From Prasinococcaceae sp. CCMP 1430 (lineage: Eukaryota; Prasinodermophyta; Palmophyllophyceae; Prasinococcales; Prasinococcaceae), in NCBI GenBank assembly GCA_013416795.1, contig RQSC01000026.1, positions 631,156-655,919 of the forward strand: a DNA stretch of 24,764 bases, read 5' to 3'. Position numbers and translations under genes: made by a program. The notes beneath the pieces are model-generated. The model was not told where the DNA came from. It searched no databases and saw nothing but the letters and a program-made list of their open reading frames with translations. This document shows positions 1 to 9,567 of the stretch, one piece after another. The stretch's first letter is position 1; each line of letters begins with the position of its first letter.

Positions 1-149
1 GCGGGGCGGCGGCGCCCGGCGGGCGGGCGCCGGCTGGAGTTGGCGCGCCGCGAGGTGCTGTTCAACTTTGCCCTCCTCTGACCGCCGTGCAAAGCGGGGG
101 CGCGCCGCCAGGCAGGTGCGCAGGCGAGGCGGCCTGCGCGGAGGTGGCC

Positions 150-3100
150 ATGGGCGCCAACGCGTCCTCGCCTGAGAGGGGCGCCGAGGGCTCGCCGGCG
201 TCGTCCACGCCACCAGCGCGTGGACGCGGCATCACGCGGGAGCAGTCCGAGGGACTCGCGGCGGTCATGCTACAGTACGAGGAGGAGGAGAGGCGCAGCC
301 CCTTCGAGGGCGGCGCGACGCCGGGGGCACGACCAGGGCTGTTCATGAGCCCGAATGGCGACGCCGTGCTGAGCGTGCGAGGCGCGCCGCGGGCGGTGTA
401 CACGACGGCTGAGTACCTGACGGAGCGCATCGTGGTGCACGAGACTGGCGCGTGCGGGGACGCGACGTACGCGGAGGCGATGCTCGAGTTGGCCGAGACG
501 CTGCGCGAGGATCTCGAGGAGAGCGGTGGCGGCATTGGCGGCGGTGCTATGCTCATCAGCATCTCGCCGGTCGGGCTCTTCGCGGACCTAGAGGGCGACC
601 TGGGCCCGCAGCTGTACGATGCCTTCAACAACAGCTGCGTGGAGTTCACCGAGCCCGCGTGGGACTCGCCGCCCGGGCCGGCGGTGTGGCCGCTCGAGCG
701 CATTTTCGCCGTCGCGTCGTCTGTACAGGGGTGGCTCGCTATGGACGAGCGCAACGTTGCCGTGCTGCACGTGCGCGGGCGCCCGGACAGGTACGCCGGC
801 AGCGCGGGGGCCTTCCTGCGATTCTTGGCCGCGTGCGCAGGAGGGCTAGCCGCGGCCGAGAGCGGCGACCCGGAGAGCGTCACCTACCCCATGCTCGTGC
901 TCGACTCCTTCCCGCCTCCGCCCATTCGCGGGGCACTCCGAGCCACTCCGTCGCAGCGTAGGTACATGAACTACCTCCACGAGATGATCTCAAGCAAGGG
1001 CATCGTCAAGGCGCGCCACACGCGTCCCATCCTGCGGCGGGTGACGCTCGCGTCGGGGCTGGATGCCGACGGCGAGGGCTTCTGCCGGCCCGTTGCGATC
1101 GTGTATCAGGGGGGGCGCGCGGTGCGGCGGAGCACGGAATGGGGCCACATCCCGCCAAGATATCGGAAGGGGAAGTCGTTCATGATCAACCTCGAGCTCG
1201 GCGAGCCCAATGCACTGGCGCACATCGACCCAGCAGAGAAGCTCGGCGTCCTGGTGGAGACGGACATCGTCCTGCTGATCGCACATTACGACGTGGGCAC
1301 GTCGACCGAGGTGCCGCTGCTGGCGTTCTCATTCAACCACGACCGCGAGAAGGACCGTCGCCGTGGGCTCGTCCGCGTCCTCGCGAGAGACATGGACGTG
1401 CTCACGCCACAGCTCGCCGACGCCCTCAGCCGCCGGACGGATGAGTTCTTCTTCGACCTGTTGCTATTCGAGCCCAACCGCGAGGCGGATGGGCACGAAG
1501 CCGCAGTTGCGGGGCCCGAGCCGGAGGTGTACGCCGACGGGTGGCGCGAGGCGCTGTTGTACGCAAAGACCGGCAAGCTCACCCAGCGCGGCGATGAGGC
1601 GGAGGGACGTGCTACGGACCTGCCGCACCAGATCTCGGTCTGGACGCAATGCGAGCGCGAGAGTGTTCTGGAGGCTCGAGCGGACGCAGAGGCGGAGGCG
1701 GCCGAGGGCGTCGAGCTTCGTCTCCAGCAACGAGCTGCGGACGCGGAGGCAAACGAGCCGGCGGAGGCGCTGCAGCGGGATCAGGACGCGCAGAAACAGA
1801 CACTGAGTGCGCAGTCGTCGATGTCCCCGCGACAGATCGAGAGCCCGAGCACCCCGCTGCCGTCGTCTGGCTGGAGCAAGAGAGACGTGGAAGGCAGGCG
1901 CGCGGCGAGCGCGGATCCCGCGGCGGCCCTGACTCCGCGACCGCCACCGCCGGCGCCACCGCCGCCGCCACCGGGGAGCGGCAGCCCGGTGCCTCCGCCG
2001 CCGCCACCGCCGCCCGGGAGTGCGCGGAAGCGGTTGCACCTCGGACCGACACCGCCACCCCTGCCGCGCGGGGGGGCACAGACACCGCCGCAACTGCGCA
2101 GCCTCTATTGGACGAAGCTCAGAAGCATCAAGGGCACCTTCTTCACAGACATCAAGTCTCACGCAAGAGAGGAGGAGCCCGGCAGCATGCGCGCCGAGCA
2201 TCGAGAGGCGCTCACCAAACTTTTCGCGATGCGAACGAAGAATGGCCGGCTAGCGACGGCCGGGAAGGCGGTCGTGGCGGCCAACAGGCTCGGCGGCGCC
2301 GCGAGGGCACGGGGCGCGCCCGTGCTGGTAAACCTTCAGCGGGCCAACAACGTGGCCATCATGCTGACGCGGCTGAAGAATTGCAGCCCGGAGTCGCTCA
2401 AGGCAAGCGTCATGTCGGGCGACACGTCGGCGCTCTCGGTGGAGCAGCTCGCTCTGCTGGTACAGGTAGTGCCGACGGATGCCGAGCGAGAGCTCTTCCT
2501 TAGCTACCAGGGCGAGCCCGGGGAGCTGTGTCCTCCGGAGCAGTTCCTTCGCACGCTGTCGTTCGTCCCGCGCCTGCGCGCGAAGCTAAATGCGCTGCTC
2601 TTTGCGCGCCAATTCGAGGCGCGCTACGAGGACGCACTGGGCATGCTCGAGGAAGTCTCCAGGGCGTGCCGTCAGGTAGAGACAAGTGCGGGGGACCCCA
2701 AGGGCACCCTCGCTGCCATCCTGCGTGCCGTACTCGATGCCGGCAATGTGCTCAACAGCGGGACCCCGCGCGGCAACGCACAGGGCTACAAGCTGGACAC
2801 GCTGCTCAAGCTGAGGGACCTCAAGACCACGACCGGACGAGCCAAGTACAGACAAAAGGCCAGAGCAGGGGAAGGCTCCGGCGCTAGTGAAAACGGCGTG
2901 ATCACGAACGAGGATGCGAACGAGATCGCTTCCGCCTCGCCGACGGCGAAGTATGAGACGGGCGTGGCAACGCTGCTGGACTTCATCTGCATGGTCATCG
3001 GCCCTTATCCAACGAAAGATGGTGGCGGCGGAGAGCTACGCGAGCTCACCGCCGAGCTGAGCGCCTTGCGGCGAGCCAAGGACATTACACACGCGGACAT

Positions 3101-3760
3101 CGCTGGCGGTAAGCACAGCGAGCGATTGGCGGCCTGCTGCCGCACCGCGCGTGGCTCACTGTGTGCCCCCTCGCTTGCGTGCTGACCCTCGAGCACCTGG
3201 CGCGCGCGTTGACTACCTGTGCCCGCCCCTCTCGGCCTGCAGCGCTCGCCGCCATCGACAGTGGCATAGCCGCCGTCAGGACGGAAGCTAGGTTGGCAGC
3301 GGAGGACGCCGCGTCATTCGCGACCCCTCCACCATCCACCATCAACGAGTCGTCGACGAAGCCCAGACACCTGCGAAGGACCTCGACGGCCGACTCCACG
3401 GCCAGTTTCCGGACCGCAGTCAGCGAAGGTGGCTCGGACTGGAACGACGGGGGCGCACAGACACCGTCGGACGTCGATAGCGCCTGCTCGACCGCGACCA
3501 ACGGCGGCGTTAGTGGCGAGCAGACTGGGGCGGAGACCACGTTTGCCAGCTCGCTGAGTGAGTTCCTGTCCGACGCCGCGGCTCGGCGCGACGCACTCGC
3601 CGAGCACGCGCGCGCAGTAGAGGAGCGCTACGCAATTGTTGCGGCGCTCTTCGGCGAGCCCCCCGGCAGTGAGGGCACGGAGCGTCTCTTCGCCACGCTG
3701 TGGTCGTTTGCCACAGTCTTCGAAGCCGCGCGCGTGCGCGTCGTCGCGGCTCCCAGCTAG
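150..3760 (+). CDS. Formin with PTEN-like pseudophosphatase/C2 region, FH1 and FH2 (2 exons)
   Basis: Formins nucleate and processively elongate unbranched actin filaments, with FH1 recruiting profilin-actin and the FH2 dimer capping the barbed end. Exons are 150-3108 and 3243-3760; the intron (134 nt, GTAAGC...CTGCAG) is phase 1 and joins the FH2 reading frame, giving about 1158 aa. I chose the ATG at 150 because its context (GTGGCCATGGGC) is Kozak-like; the frame is open upstream to the window edge. Residues ~84-290 resemble a PTEN-type phosphatase fold and ~295-440 a C2 domain, the arrangement known from plant class II formins. An acidic, coiled-coil-like stretch (~500-555) precedes FH1 polyproline runs (~596-640) and FH2 (~647 to the end; LYWTKL, and the GNVLN form of the GNxxN signature near 864). 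The phosphatase loop reads HVRGRPDR, with Val208 where the catalytic Cys should be, so it is probably inactive. The N-terminus MGANAS fits a myristoylation consensus. FH2 identity is firm; the exact start is less so. Confidence 0.9.
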
Positions 3761-3797
3761 CGAGATGTGGCAAGGCCAGCTGTGTGTATTTAATCCG

Positions 3798-3824
3798 CTT
3801 TCCCGCCGGCTCCGGCGAGGAAAG
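3798..3824. terminator. Hairpin between convergent formin and monooxygenase stop codons
   Basis: An inverted repeat lies in the 77-nt gap between the two stop codons. CTTTCCCGCCGG (3798-3809) pairs with CCGGCG-A-GGAAAG (3812-3824) through a 2-base loop, giving 12 base pairs with one bulged A. Because it is nearly symmetric, both convergent transcripts would carry it. A role in 3'-end formation or transcript collision is inference; eukaryotic termination normally depends on poly(A) signals, and no clear AATAAA is present here. Confidence 0.4.
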
Positions 3825-3837
3825 GCAATGCAATTTT

Positions 3838-5437
3838 TTACGACCCGCGGGGCCCGTCCGCCGACGCCACCGCGGCCGCCGTGCGGCGCGTGCAGTCACC
3901 CTCGGCGAGTGCCCGCCGCGAGTGGAGCAATTCAACCGCCTCATGCGACAGCCTGACCTTGCTCGATGTTCGCGCAAGCATTTCAGACTCAAACTCGGCA
4001 AGCGCGGCGCCAACGGACTCGAGCCTCCCACCTCCAGACACGGAGAGCTCAGGCGTGGCTGACAACCGCCTCGCGAGCGCCACCGCATCAGCGAGCGCGC
4101 AGTTGGCACCTTGGCCCTTGAACATGGACATCTGCACAAGTTCGCACGAGGGGGCGGGTGTCAGCCCAGGCGCGTGAGCGCGACACAGACGCGGCCGTGC
4201 GCACGCTCGAGCACACACGAAGCTGCACACGTACCGGGTGTGCCGCATCGCCAAGCACGGTCACGCGCGAGTCTTCGCGCGAGCGCAAGTCGCCGGGCTC
4301 CGCGACGGGCCTGTCGTAGGCAGGGTATGCAGACACAAGCTCGCACGGCGTGGCCGCGACCATGGCCGGCACGGGGTCGTGCCAGCCCGCGACGGCATCG
4401 ACAGCCACGCGCTTGAGGCGCTGTATGCCCTCGGCGTCACGTGCTTGCGCAAGTGCTTGCGCCTCATCCTCCTCCATCGCGAAACTAAGTTGCCACATAT
4501 AGCGGCCTGCCTCGTCGAAAGGCATTGCGAAGAGCCTCACAGCTCGGCTGTTGCCGTCGCCAGCCCCGTCCCCCTCACGCGCGTCGATGCTCTGCCAAAC
4601 GCGGCGCTCCTCAACCCACGGATGATGCAGCTCGGTGATACCCAGTAACACCACGCATCCGAGGTAGCGCAGGCCTCCACTTATCGCGCGTGATATCCTC
4701 GTATCGAGCTGGGCGCGCACCGGCGAGCGTATGCCGTCGGCGCCGACGAGGCATGCGTAGGCGCGCTCTGACCCGTCCGCGAGCCTCACGACGACACTCT
4801 CCCCGACTTCCTCGAAGGATTCGAGCGCGGCACCCCAGCGCACGGCACCGGCGTCGAGCCGCGCCAGCAGCTCCCAGCGCAGCGTCTGTCGAGGCAGGTG
4901 CAGGTTGTTGCGCCGTGGCCGCCGTTTGCGCCGACCGTGCTCGCAGTCACTGTCGCCACCCGACGCTATGCCCCCGCGCGAGGCAATGGCGTGGCCGTAC
5001 GCACCGACGACTCTGCCGGTCCGCGCCTCGTGCGTGTAGTGCGCGCCCGTCGGCACGCCGAGCAGCGCTGAGTCGATGCCGAGCGCGCGCAGTGTTGAGT
5101 TGGCCTGCTGCAGCGTGAAGCCATAGCCGGCCTTGCGCGCGTCGAATGACTCGTCGCGCTCGAGCAGCTCGCAGCGGACGCCGCGCTGACGCAGCGCGAG
5201 CGCGAGCGCGCACCCACCGATGCCTGCGCCCACCACGCCCACGGTGCCCGCGCCGGCGCGTGGCGCTGGCGTGGCACGCTGCATATCTGGGACTGCGCCG
5301 CTGTCCGCCCCCTCGACAGCGGCCGTGCGCGAGGCGCGTGCTCCCGCATGCGCCCGCGCTCGTCGCCGCCGCCCTGCCCTCAGGCCGACCGGCACCGGCG
5401 GCGGCGCCCCTCGCCGTCGCAGCGGTGCCAGTGGCAT
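3838..5437 (-). CDS. FAD-dependent monooxygenase, class A flavoprotein hydroxylase type (2 exons)
   Basis: This is a flavin monooxygenase of the salicylate hydroxylase / zeaxanthin epoxidase / urate hydroxylase-like superfamily, which uses NAD(P)H and O2 to hydroxylate or epoxidise a small substrate. Exons on the minus strand are 5437-4235 and 4131-3838; the intron is 103 nt (GTACGT...GTGCAG, phase 0). The spliced protein is about 498 aa. Visible motifs are the Rossmann dinucleotide site GAGIGG (residues 70-75), an acidic ribose-binding residue in CELLERD (~89-95), the GADG motif (232-235), and GDAAHP (396-401), which splicing joins directly to MSMFKGQGAN, the usual FAD-pyrophosphate/ribityl region. 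That continuity confirms the intron. The first ~45 residues are rich in Arg and Ala with almost no acidic residues and could be an organelle-targeting peptide; an internal ATG at 5284 would remove it. A basic insert (EHGRRKRRPRR, ~166-176) is unusual. The substrate cannot be told from sequence. Confidence 0.9.
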
Positions 5438-5802
5438 CGCGCCCCGCGTGCGCGGCGGGCCGCCGTCGGACGCGTATGCTGTGTGGCGCGGAGCACCGCG
5501 TCGACCGTGGTTTGCAGACGGGGCGCCGCGTTCCGCCGTTGGCCGCCAGGACTGCTAGCAACTGTTTTTGCGCGCAGCGCCGCAGGTGCCCGCACAGGCC
5601 GAGTTTGCCGGGGGGGGGAGGAGGGCGCCCCGCGCCTCGGCCCTCCCTCCCTTGCTGCAAAGGCGGAGCGTCCCACGGGACAGCCGGGGGAGCGACGCGG
5701 TAGCGGCGCGCCACAGCGCCCCCCCCCAGCGCAACTAGGCCTGCGCCGGGCGGGGGCTGTGCGTGCGCGCGTGTTTTTTGCGCGACTGCGTGCGTGTACA
5801 GA
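5438..5802. other. Divergent intergenic region (monooxygenase / NTF2-like gene)
   Basis: This 365-nt spacer separates the starts of two divergently transcribed genes and presumably contains both promoters and 5' leaders. It is very GC-rich, with a run of eight G (about 5611-5618), a run of nine C (about 5719-5727) and a short T6 stretch at 5773-5778. No TATA box or other recognisable core promoter element was seen. Confidence 0.4.
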
Positions 5803-7308
5803 ATGTCAGCAGTGACACAGGTCGCTGCCGTGACAGCGGCGGCAAGGCTGGCCCCACGCCCGCGGCGGGCAGGCGGCGAGCGGACGGCATCGCGGCGTGG
5901 GTGCGCGTGCGGGAGGGGCAACTCCCGCCGCTCGCGCGGGGAGGCCGGGCGGACCGGCAGCAGCAGCGCTGACGCTGACGATTCCGGCAAGCCCGCGGCC
6001 CACGCCACGCGCTACGACCAGGCGCGCGCGCGCCAGGGCATTGCCGCGGTCGCTGCGCGCCTGGCGTGCGATGCGGTATCCAGGGACGCTCGCCGTGGCG
6101 CGTTCGAGAAGATGAACAAGAGGCCGGTGGCGACGCGTAGGAAGCGGAGGGTGACGGCGAGCGCCCTTGAGCCTGGCAGCAAGACCGCGATCGAGGCCGC
6201 CAAGGTAGCCGGGTCCAAGCAAGAGCGCCTTTTCAACCGCGTCAGCAGCAAGGACGCTCACTTGGCCAACGAGATCGCCGCGCGCCTCGCGCACTTGCAG
6301 CGCCTGTTCAACTCCGGAGAGATCGACAGTCTGTCTGCAGAGCTCTTCACCACCACAGGCGTCTTCGTTCCCGCGGGGCAGGCCGCCCAGGCCATGGCGG
6401 CGGGGGACGAGGCCAAGGCAGAGGATTTTTTCGTCGGGCACCGTGCCATCGCGAAGGGGATGGAGGCGGTGCGTACGGTCCGCTCGCGAGCGCTCGCTTG
6501 CTCGCAGCTCGTGGCTGCTGCCGCGGCGTGCGGCTGAACTGTACCACGCATATCACAAAGCTCGAAACTCCGCGTCCCTTGTACCCTCGCTGGCTGACCT
6601 TTGACCGCTCCCACCCCACACAAAAAAAATCAACACCATTACCCGCCGTTGCTGGGGTGGTAGGTGCGCGAGAGTGTCGCACCCATGGTCGCCGCCGAGC
6701 CTCGCCGCGTGCACTTCATCGGCCCCGAGCCAAAGTTTGCGTTCGAGCTCGGCACGTTCGTCTTTGAGGACGTCGACGGCAGGCACAAGCTGCGACGCTG
6801 TGCCCAGTGGACGAAAGGGGGCGCGGACGATCAGGGCGGCGACGGCCGCTGGCGAATGTGCTTCTGCATGCTTTACGACGAGGCAGCGATTTGGGACTCA
6901 GACTCAGATGGAGAGCTCTGGTCATCTTCGTCGGGGTACTCCTCTGACGTCGACTTGGAGCGCGAGCCTTGGTACTACGACCGTGTGGTCACCTCCTCTG
7001 ATGAAGACTCTGAGTCGGAGCCGGATTCAGCAGAGTATCCAAGCTTCGACAGCGGCTCGGATTTTGACCCCGTGGTGACGTGGGAGTACTCCCAAGGGCG
7101 GGCCGGTAGCCCGCCGTCCGGTTCCTTCACCGACAGCGGGTCCGCAGGCTACAGCGTGCAAGGCAGCGACTGGCACACGTGGCGTCGCCCCGGGGACGCG
7201 CCGCGGCAGAGCAGCCCCACCCCACCACCGAGCCCGCCCGACCCGCTGGCGCCCCAGTCGCCTTTCGGCCCCGCTGACGAGGCCTCGAAGTGGAGGGAGT
7301 CGTTGTGA
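5803..7308 (+). CDS. NTF2/SnoaL-like (DUF4440-type) domain protein with acidic Ser-rich C-terminal tail (2 exons)
   Basis: Exons are 5803-6468 and 6664-7308; the intron (195 nt, GTGCGT...GGTAG, phase 0) contains CTGAC and joins AIAKGMEA to VRESVAPMVAAE, restoring one continuous fold. The protein is about 436 aa. Residues ~138-296 read like an NTF2-like cone-fold domain of the SnoaL/DUF4440 group: helix LAHLQRLFNSGEIDSL, strand TTTGVFVPAG, FFVGHRAIAKGMEAV, then FELGTFVFED and DGRWRMCF. Such domains are small-molecule-binding or isomerase-like scaffolds, so no specific reaction can be assigned. The first ~135 residues are Arg/Ala-rich and disordered-looking, with a basic cluster (RPVATRRKRRVT) that could be a nuclear signal. 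After ~300 comes a tail rich in Asp, Glu and Ser (WDSDSDGEL, SSDEDSESEPDS), which resembles casein kinase 2 targets, followed by Ser/Pro-rich sequence. The start is uncertain; an ATG at 6112 is an alternative. Confidence 0.7.
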
Positions 7309-8339
7309 CGAGCAGTAGGCGCCGCGCGCGTCTCGCGTGCGCGGCTGTAGCCTTCGTCACTGCAGAAGAGCTGAACGAGAGTGCTCAAAGCCTCGAACAC
7401 AGTGAGAACAGCGCTTGCAGTAACCCGCACGAACGTTGAACCCGCAGCTTGCCAACACAAAAACAACCCCCTGCGGGTGATTTTCCTATCTTTTCCCGCA
7501 TTTGACGGTCAGATCGCTGTGGAGTCGCGCGTCCCATCGTTTGCATTCCTATCATGGGCCTGGTACGTGTAGGGACAGTGACAAGTACGCCGTGTTGTGG
7601 ATCCCCATGGGAATGTCCATGGCATTCACAAACTGCTTAGCAACCTGTTTTGTTTGCAGTCAAACGTGCACTGTAAGGAGGCAGTGTGCGTGGCGCGCCA
7701 CACACAGCGCGCCGCGGCACGCCGTCGCCCGGCGCGCGACGCGCGTCGCTTCCGCCGCCGAGGGAGGGGGAGCCGGGCCTGCCCCGACCCGCGCCCCCGG
7801 TGCGGCCCGCCCCCCGTGTGGCACCACGCCCGCGGCGTCGGTTGCCACCCGGCGCCGCGCAAAAAACAAAAAAGGACTGTGTATATGCAAGCGCATTCAA
7901 ATTAAACCACGGGCGAGTCAAAATGTCCCGTATTTTCCTTGACGTTCCTTGCGTTTGATGGCATATCCAAAAGGAAATTTTACGGTTTGGAATTTGGGCG
8001 CCCCGCGCTGGGCGGCGGTTCCCCTGGCGCCGCGCGAATACGAACGGCGCGACCAGTGGGGTCGGGGCGGGCGCGGCGGCGCGAGAGCGCGCTGGTGTGC
8101 GTGCCGCGCGTATTGTGCGGGCGGGTGGGCAGGCGCGCGGGCGCGTACGCACGTGGTGCAGGTGGGTGGCTCGCTGCCGACGCCACTGCGCGCGCGCCTC
8201 CGCGCCGCGCGGTGCGCGGTACGCCGCTCGCGCCGCGGCCGACGCCGTGGTGTGCGTCGCCGTTTGGGATCCGCATCGTACCGCGCGCGCGCGTTCTTTC
8301 GCTGGGCTGTTAGCGCACACGCGAACGGCGGCCGGCGAG
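7309..8339. other. Intergenic spacer with two AT-rich islands
   Basis: This 1.03 kb lies between the NTF2-like stop and the oxygenase start. No convincing coding exon was seen. Two islands (roughly 7470-7690 and 7860-8000) are much richer in A/T than the surrounding DNA; between and after them the sequence returns to extreme GC. The first island has two CCATGG hexamers (about 7606 and 7617), and a 12-bp palindrome GTGGCGCGCCAC begins near 7689. The proximal part (8010-8339) probably holds the oxygenase promoter and leader. The islands may be 3' UTR, promoter or old insertions; the sequence does not decide. Confidence 0.35.
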
Positions 8340-9443
8340 ATGAGGGCAGGCTGTGCTCTCGGGCGCCTCGGCGGGCTCGCCTTGGCGGCGGCTGCTGGCG
8401 CACTGTTTATGGCCGGCGCTGCACCCTCACTCGCGGACGGCGAGCAGCCGCTCGTCGCGGGCGGCGTGCACGCCGGAAATCGCTGGCGGCTGCCACCGCG
8501 AGGCTGCGATCCGGCGGACGTGATGACGCCAGCGGCCGTGGAGCACTCGGTGCGTGCGCTCATTGACGCCGAAGAGATGTTCTCTCCATTCGAGCACTTG
8601 TACGTCACTGAGATCTTCCATCCGGACGTGTACGCATGCATGATGCACCTGATGCCCCCTCGCGAGGCGTACTCGCGGAGCCATTTCCTCAGCAATCTTC
8701 ACGAGGACAATGACGAGATCCCCGTGCGGTACCAGACGCGCATCCACCAGCCCGCTCGCATCGGGCCCAAGGACGTCAAGGTAGCGCGTGATTACATGAA
8801 CTCGACCGCGCAGGCCTTCTGGGCGGCGTGGGAGGAACACTACGGCTCGCACAGCGACTTCTCCCGAGCTCTCATGGAGCGCTTTCGCGGCGCACTAGAG
8901 GCGCGCACGCCCGCGTTCCTGGATGAGGTTGAGTTCGTCTCCACAGATTTTTTCCAGTGGGACCAGCCCGGCACCGCCTTTGAGCCGCACAGTGAATTGA
9001 GGGATCAGTGGGTCACCTTCATTTTCTTCCTTCCCGTGGATCACACGCACGACGATATGGCGACCAAGTTGCTGGCGCCGAGGGACAAGGATCTGGCGTG
9101 GTTGCGGTCCGAACAGGCTTCGGATACCCACCATGGCTCGGTCCATCCCCCCCTCAAGGTATTCTATCCAATCGATGCGTATCCGCAGGGCCTCTTCATA
9201 CCCAACTCCATGGTTTCCTTCGTGCCATGCAAAGACTCGTGGCACGCCGTGTTGCCCGCGTCCGGAGAGAGACACTCCATCTCGGGCTGCATTGGGACCG
9301 AGCCAACCAACGATGTCCCCAAGGTCATGTGCCGGCGCAGACCGGACGTGCGGCAGCTCGCGCGTGAGCGCGACACGCGGCTGAGGTGGTTCGAGGAGTG
9401 GCGCATGGCGCGCGGCGCGGATAGCCGCAGCTGGAGCCGCTGA
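8340..9443 (+). CDS. Secreted 2-oxoglutarate/Fe(II)-dependent oxygenase-like protein
   Basis: The protein is 367 aa with no intron. The first ~32 residues (MRAGCALGRLGGLALAAAAG..., ending near APSLADG) form a typical signal peptide, which selects the ATG at 8340, so the enzyme probably acts in the secretory pathway or outside the cell. The middle resembles small 2OG-Fe(II) oxygenases, where a PH(T/S)D..LVTLLFYLP strand carries the first iron ligands. Here it reads EPHSELRDQWVTFIFFLP, giving His217 and Glu219 as candidate ligands. The distal His302 lies in DSWHAV, and Arg311-x-Ser313 (GERHSISG) matches the 2-oxoglutarate-binding pair. FEHLYVTEIFHPDVYACMM (~81-99) resembles the N-terminal part of prolyl-hydroxylase-like folds. 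The HxE rather than HxD dyad is a variant found in some family members. Substrate (protein prolyl or lysyl side chain, or glycan) is unknown. The gene faces the alpha/beta hydrolase, with stops 124 nt apart. Confidence 0.7.
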   Translation: MRAGCALGRLGGLALAAAAGALFMAGAAPSLADGEQPLVAGGVHAGNRWRLPPRGCDPADVMTPAAVEHSVRALIDAEEMFSPFEHLYVTEIFHPDVYACMMHLMPPREAYSRSHFLSNLHEDNDEIPVRYQTRIHQPARIGPKDVKVARDYMNSTAQAFWAAWEEHYGSHSDFSRALMERFRGALEARTPAFLDEVEFVSTDFFQWDQPGTAFEPHSELRDQWVTFIFFLPVDHTHDDMATKLLAPRDKDLAWLRSEQASDTHHGSVHPPLKVFYPIDAYPQGLFIPNSMVSFVPCKDSWHAVLPASGERHSISGCIGTEPTNDVPKVMCRRRPDVRQLARERDTRLRWFEEWRMARGADSRSWSR

Positions 9444-9567
9444 GGGATACGCGCGTATGCATGCGCGCGAACCACGGAGGTAGTGTGCATGCGTCGACAG
9501 AGACGAGCGAGCAGACACCCGAGCAAACGCTGTCGCTGCTCTCCATGCTACCTATAGGAGAAAGTAA

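Noticed and set aside
1-81. Possible C-terminus of an upstream plus-strand gene (frame 1, ending FNFALL then TGA).
   Set aside because: Only 26 codons are visible, no domain is recognisable, and frame 3 (continuous with the formin) is equally open, so coding status cannot be judged.
7684-7706. Palindrome around GTGGCGCGCCAC, also seen near 23298, as a possible mobile-element end.
   Set aside because: The flanks differ, no second inverted end or target duplication is visible, and such palindromes are expected in DNA this rich in CG.
8097-8339. Arg/Ala-rich extension upstream of the 2OG oxygenase.
   Set aside because: No ATG in that stretch, and a signal peptide begins precisely at the ATG at 8340.
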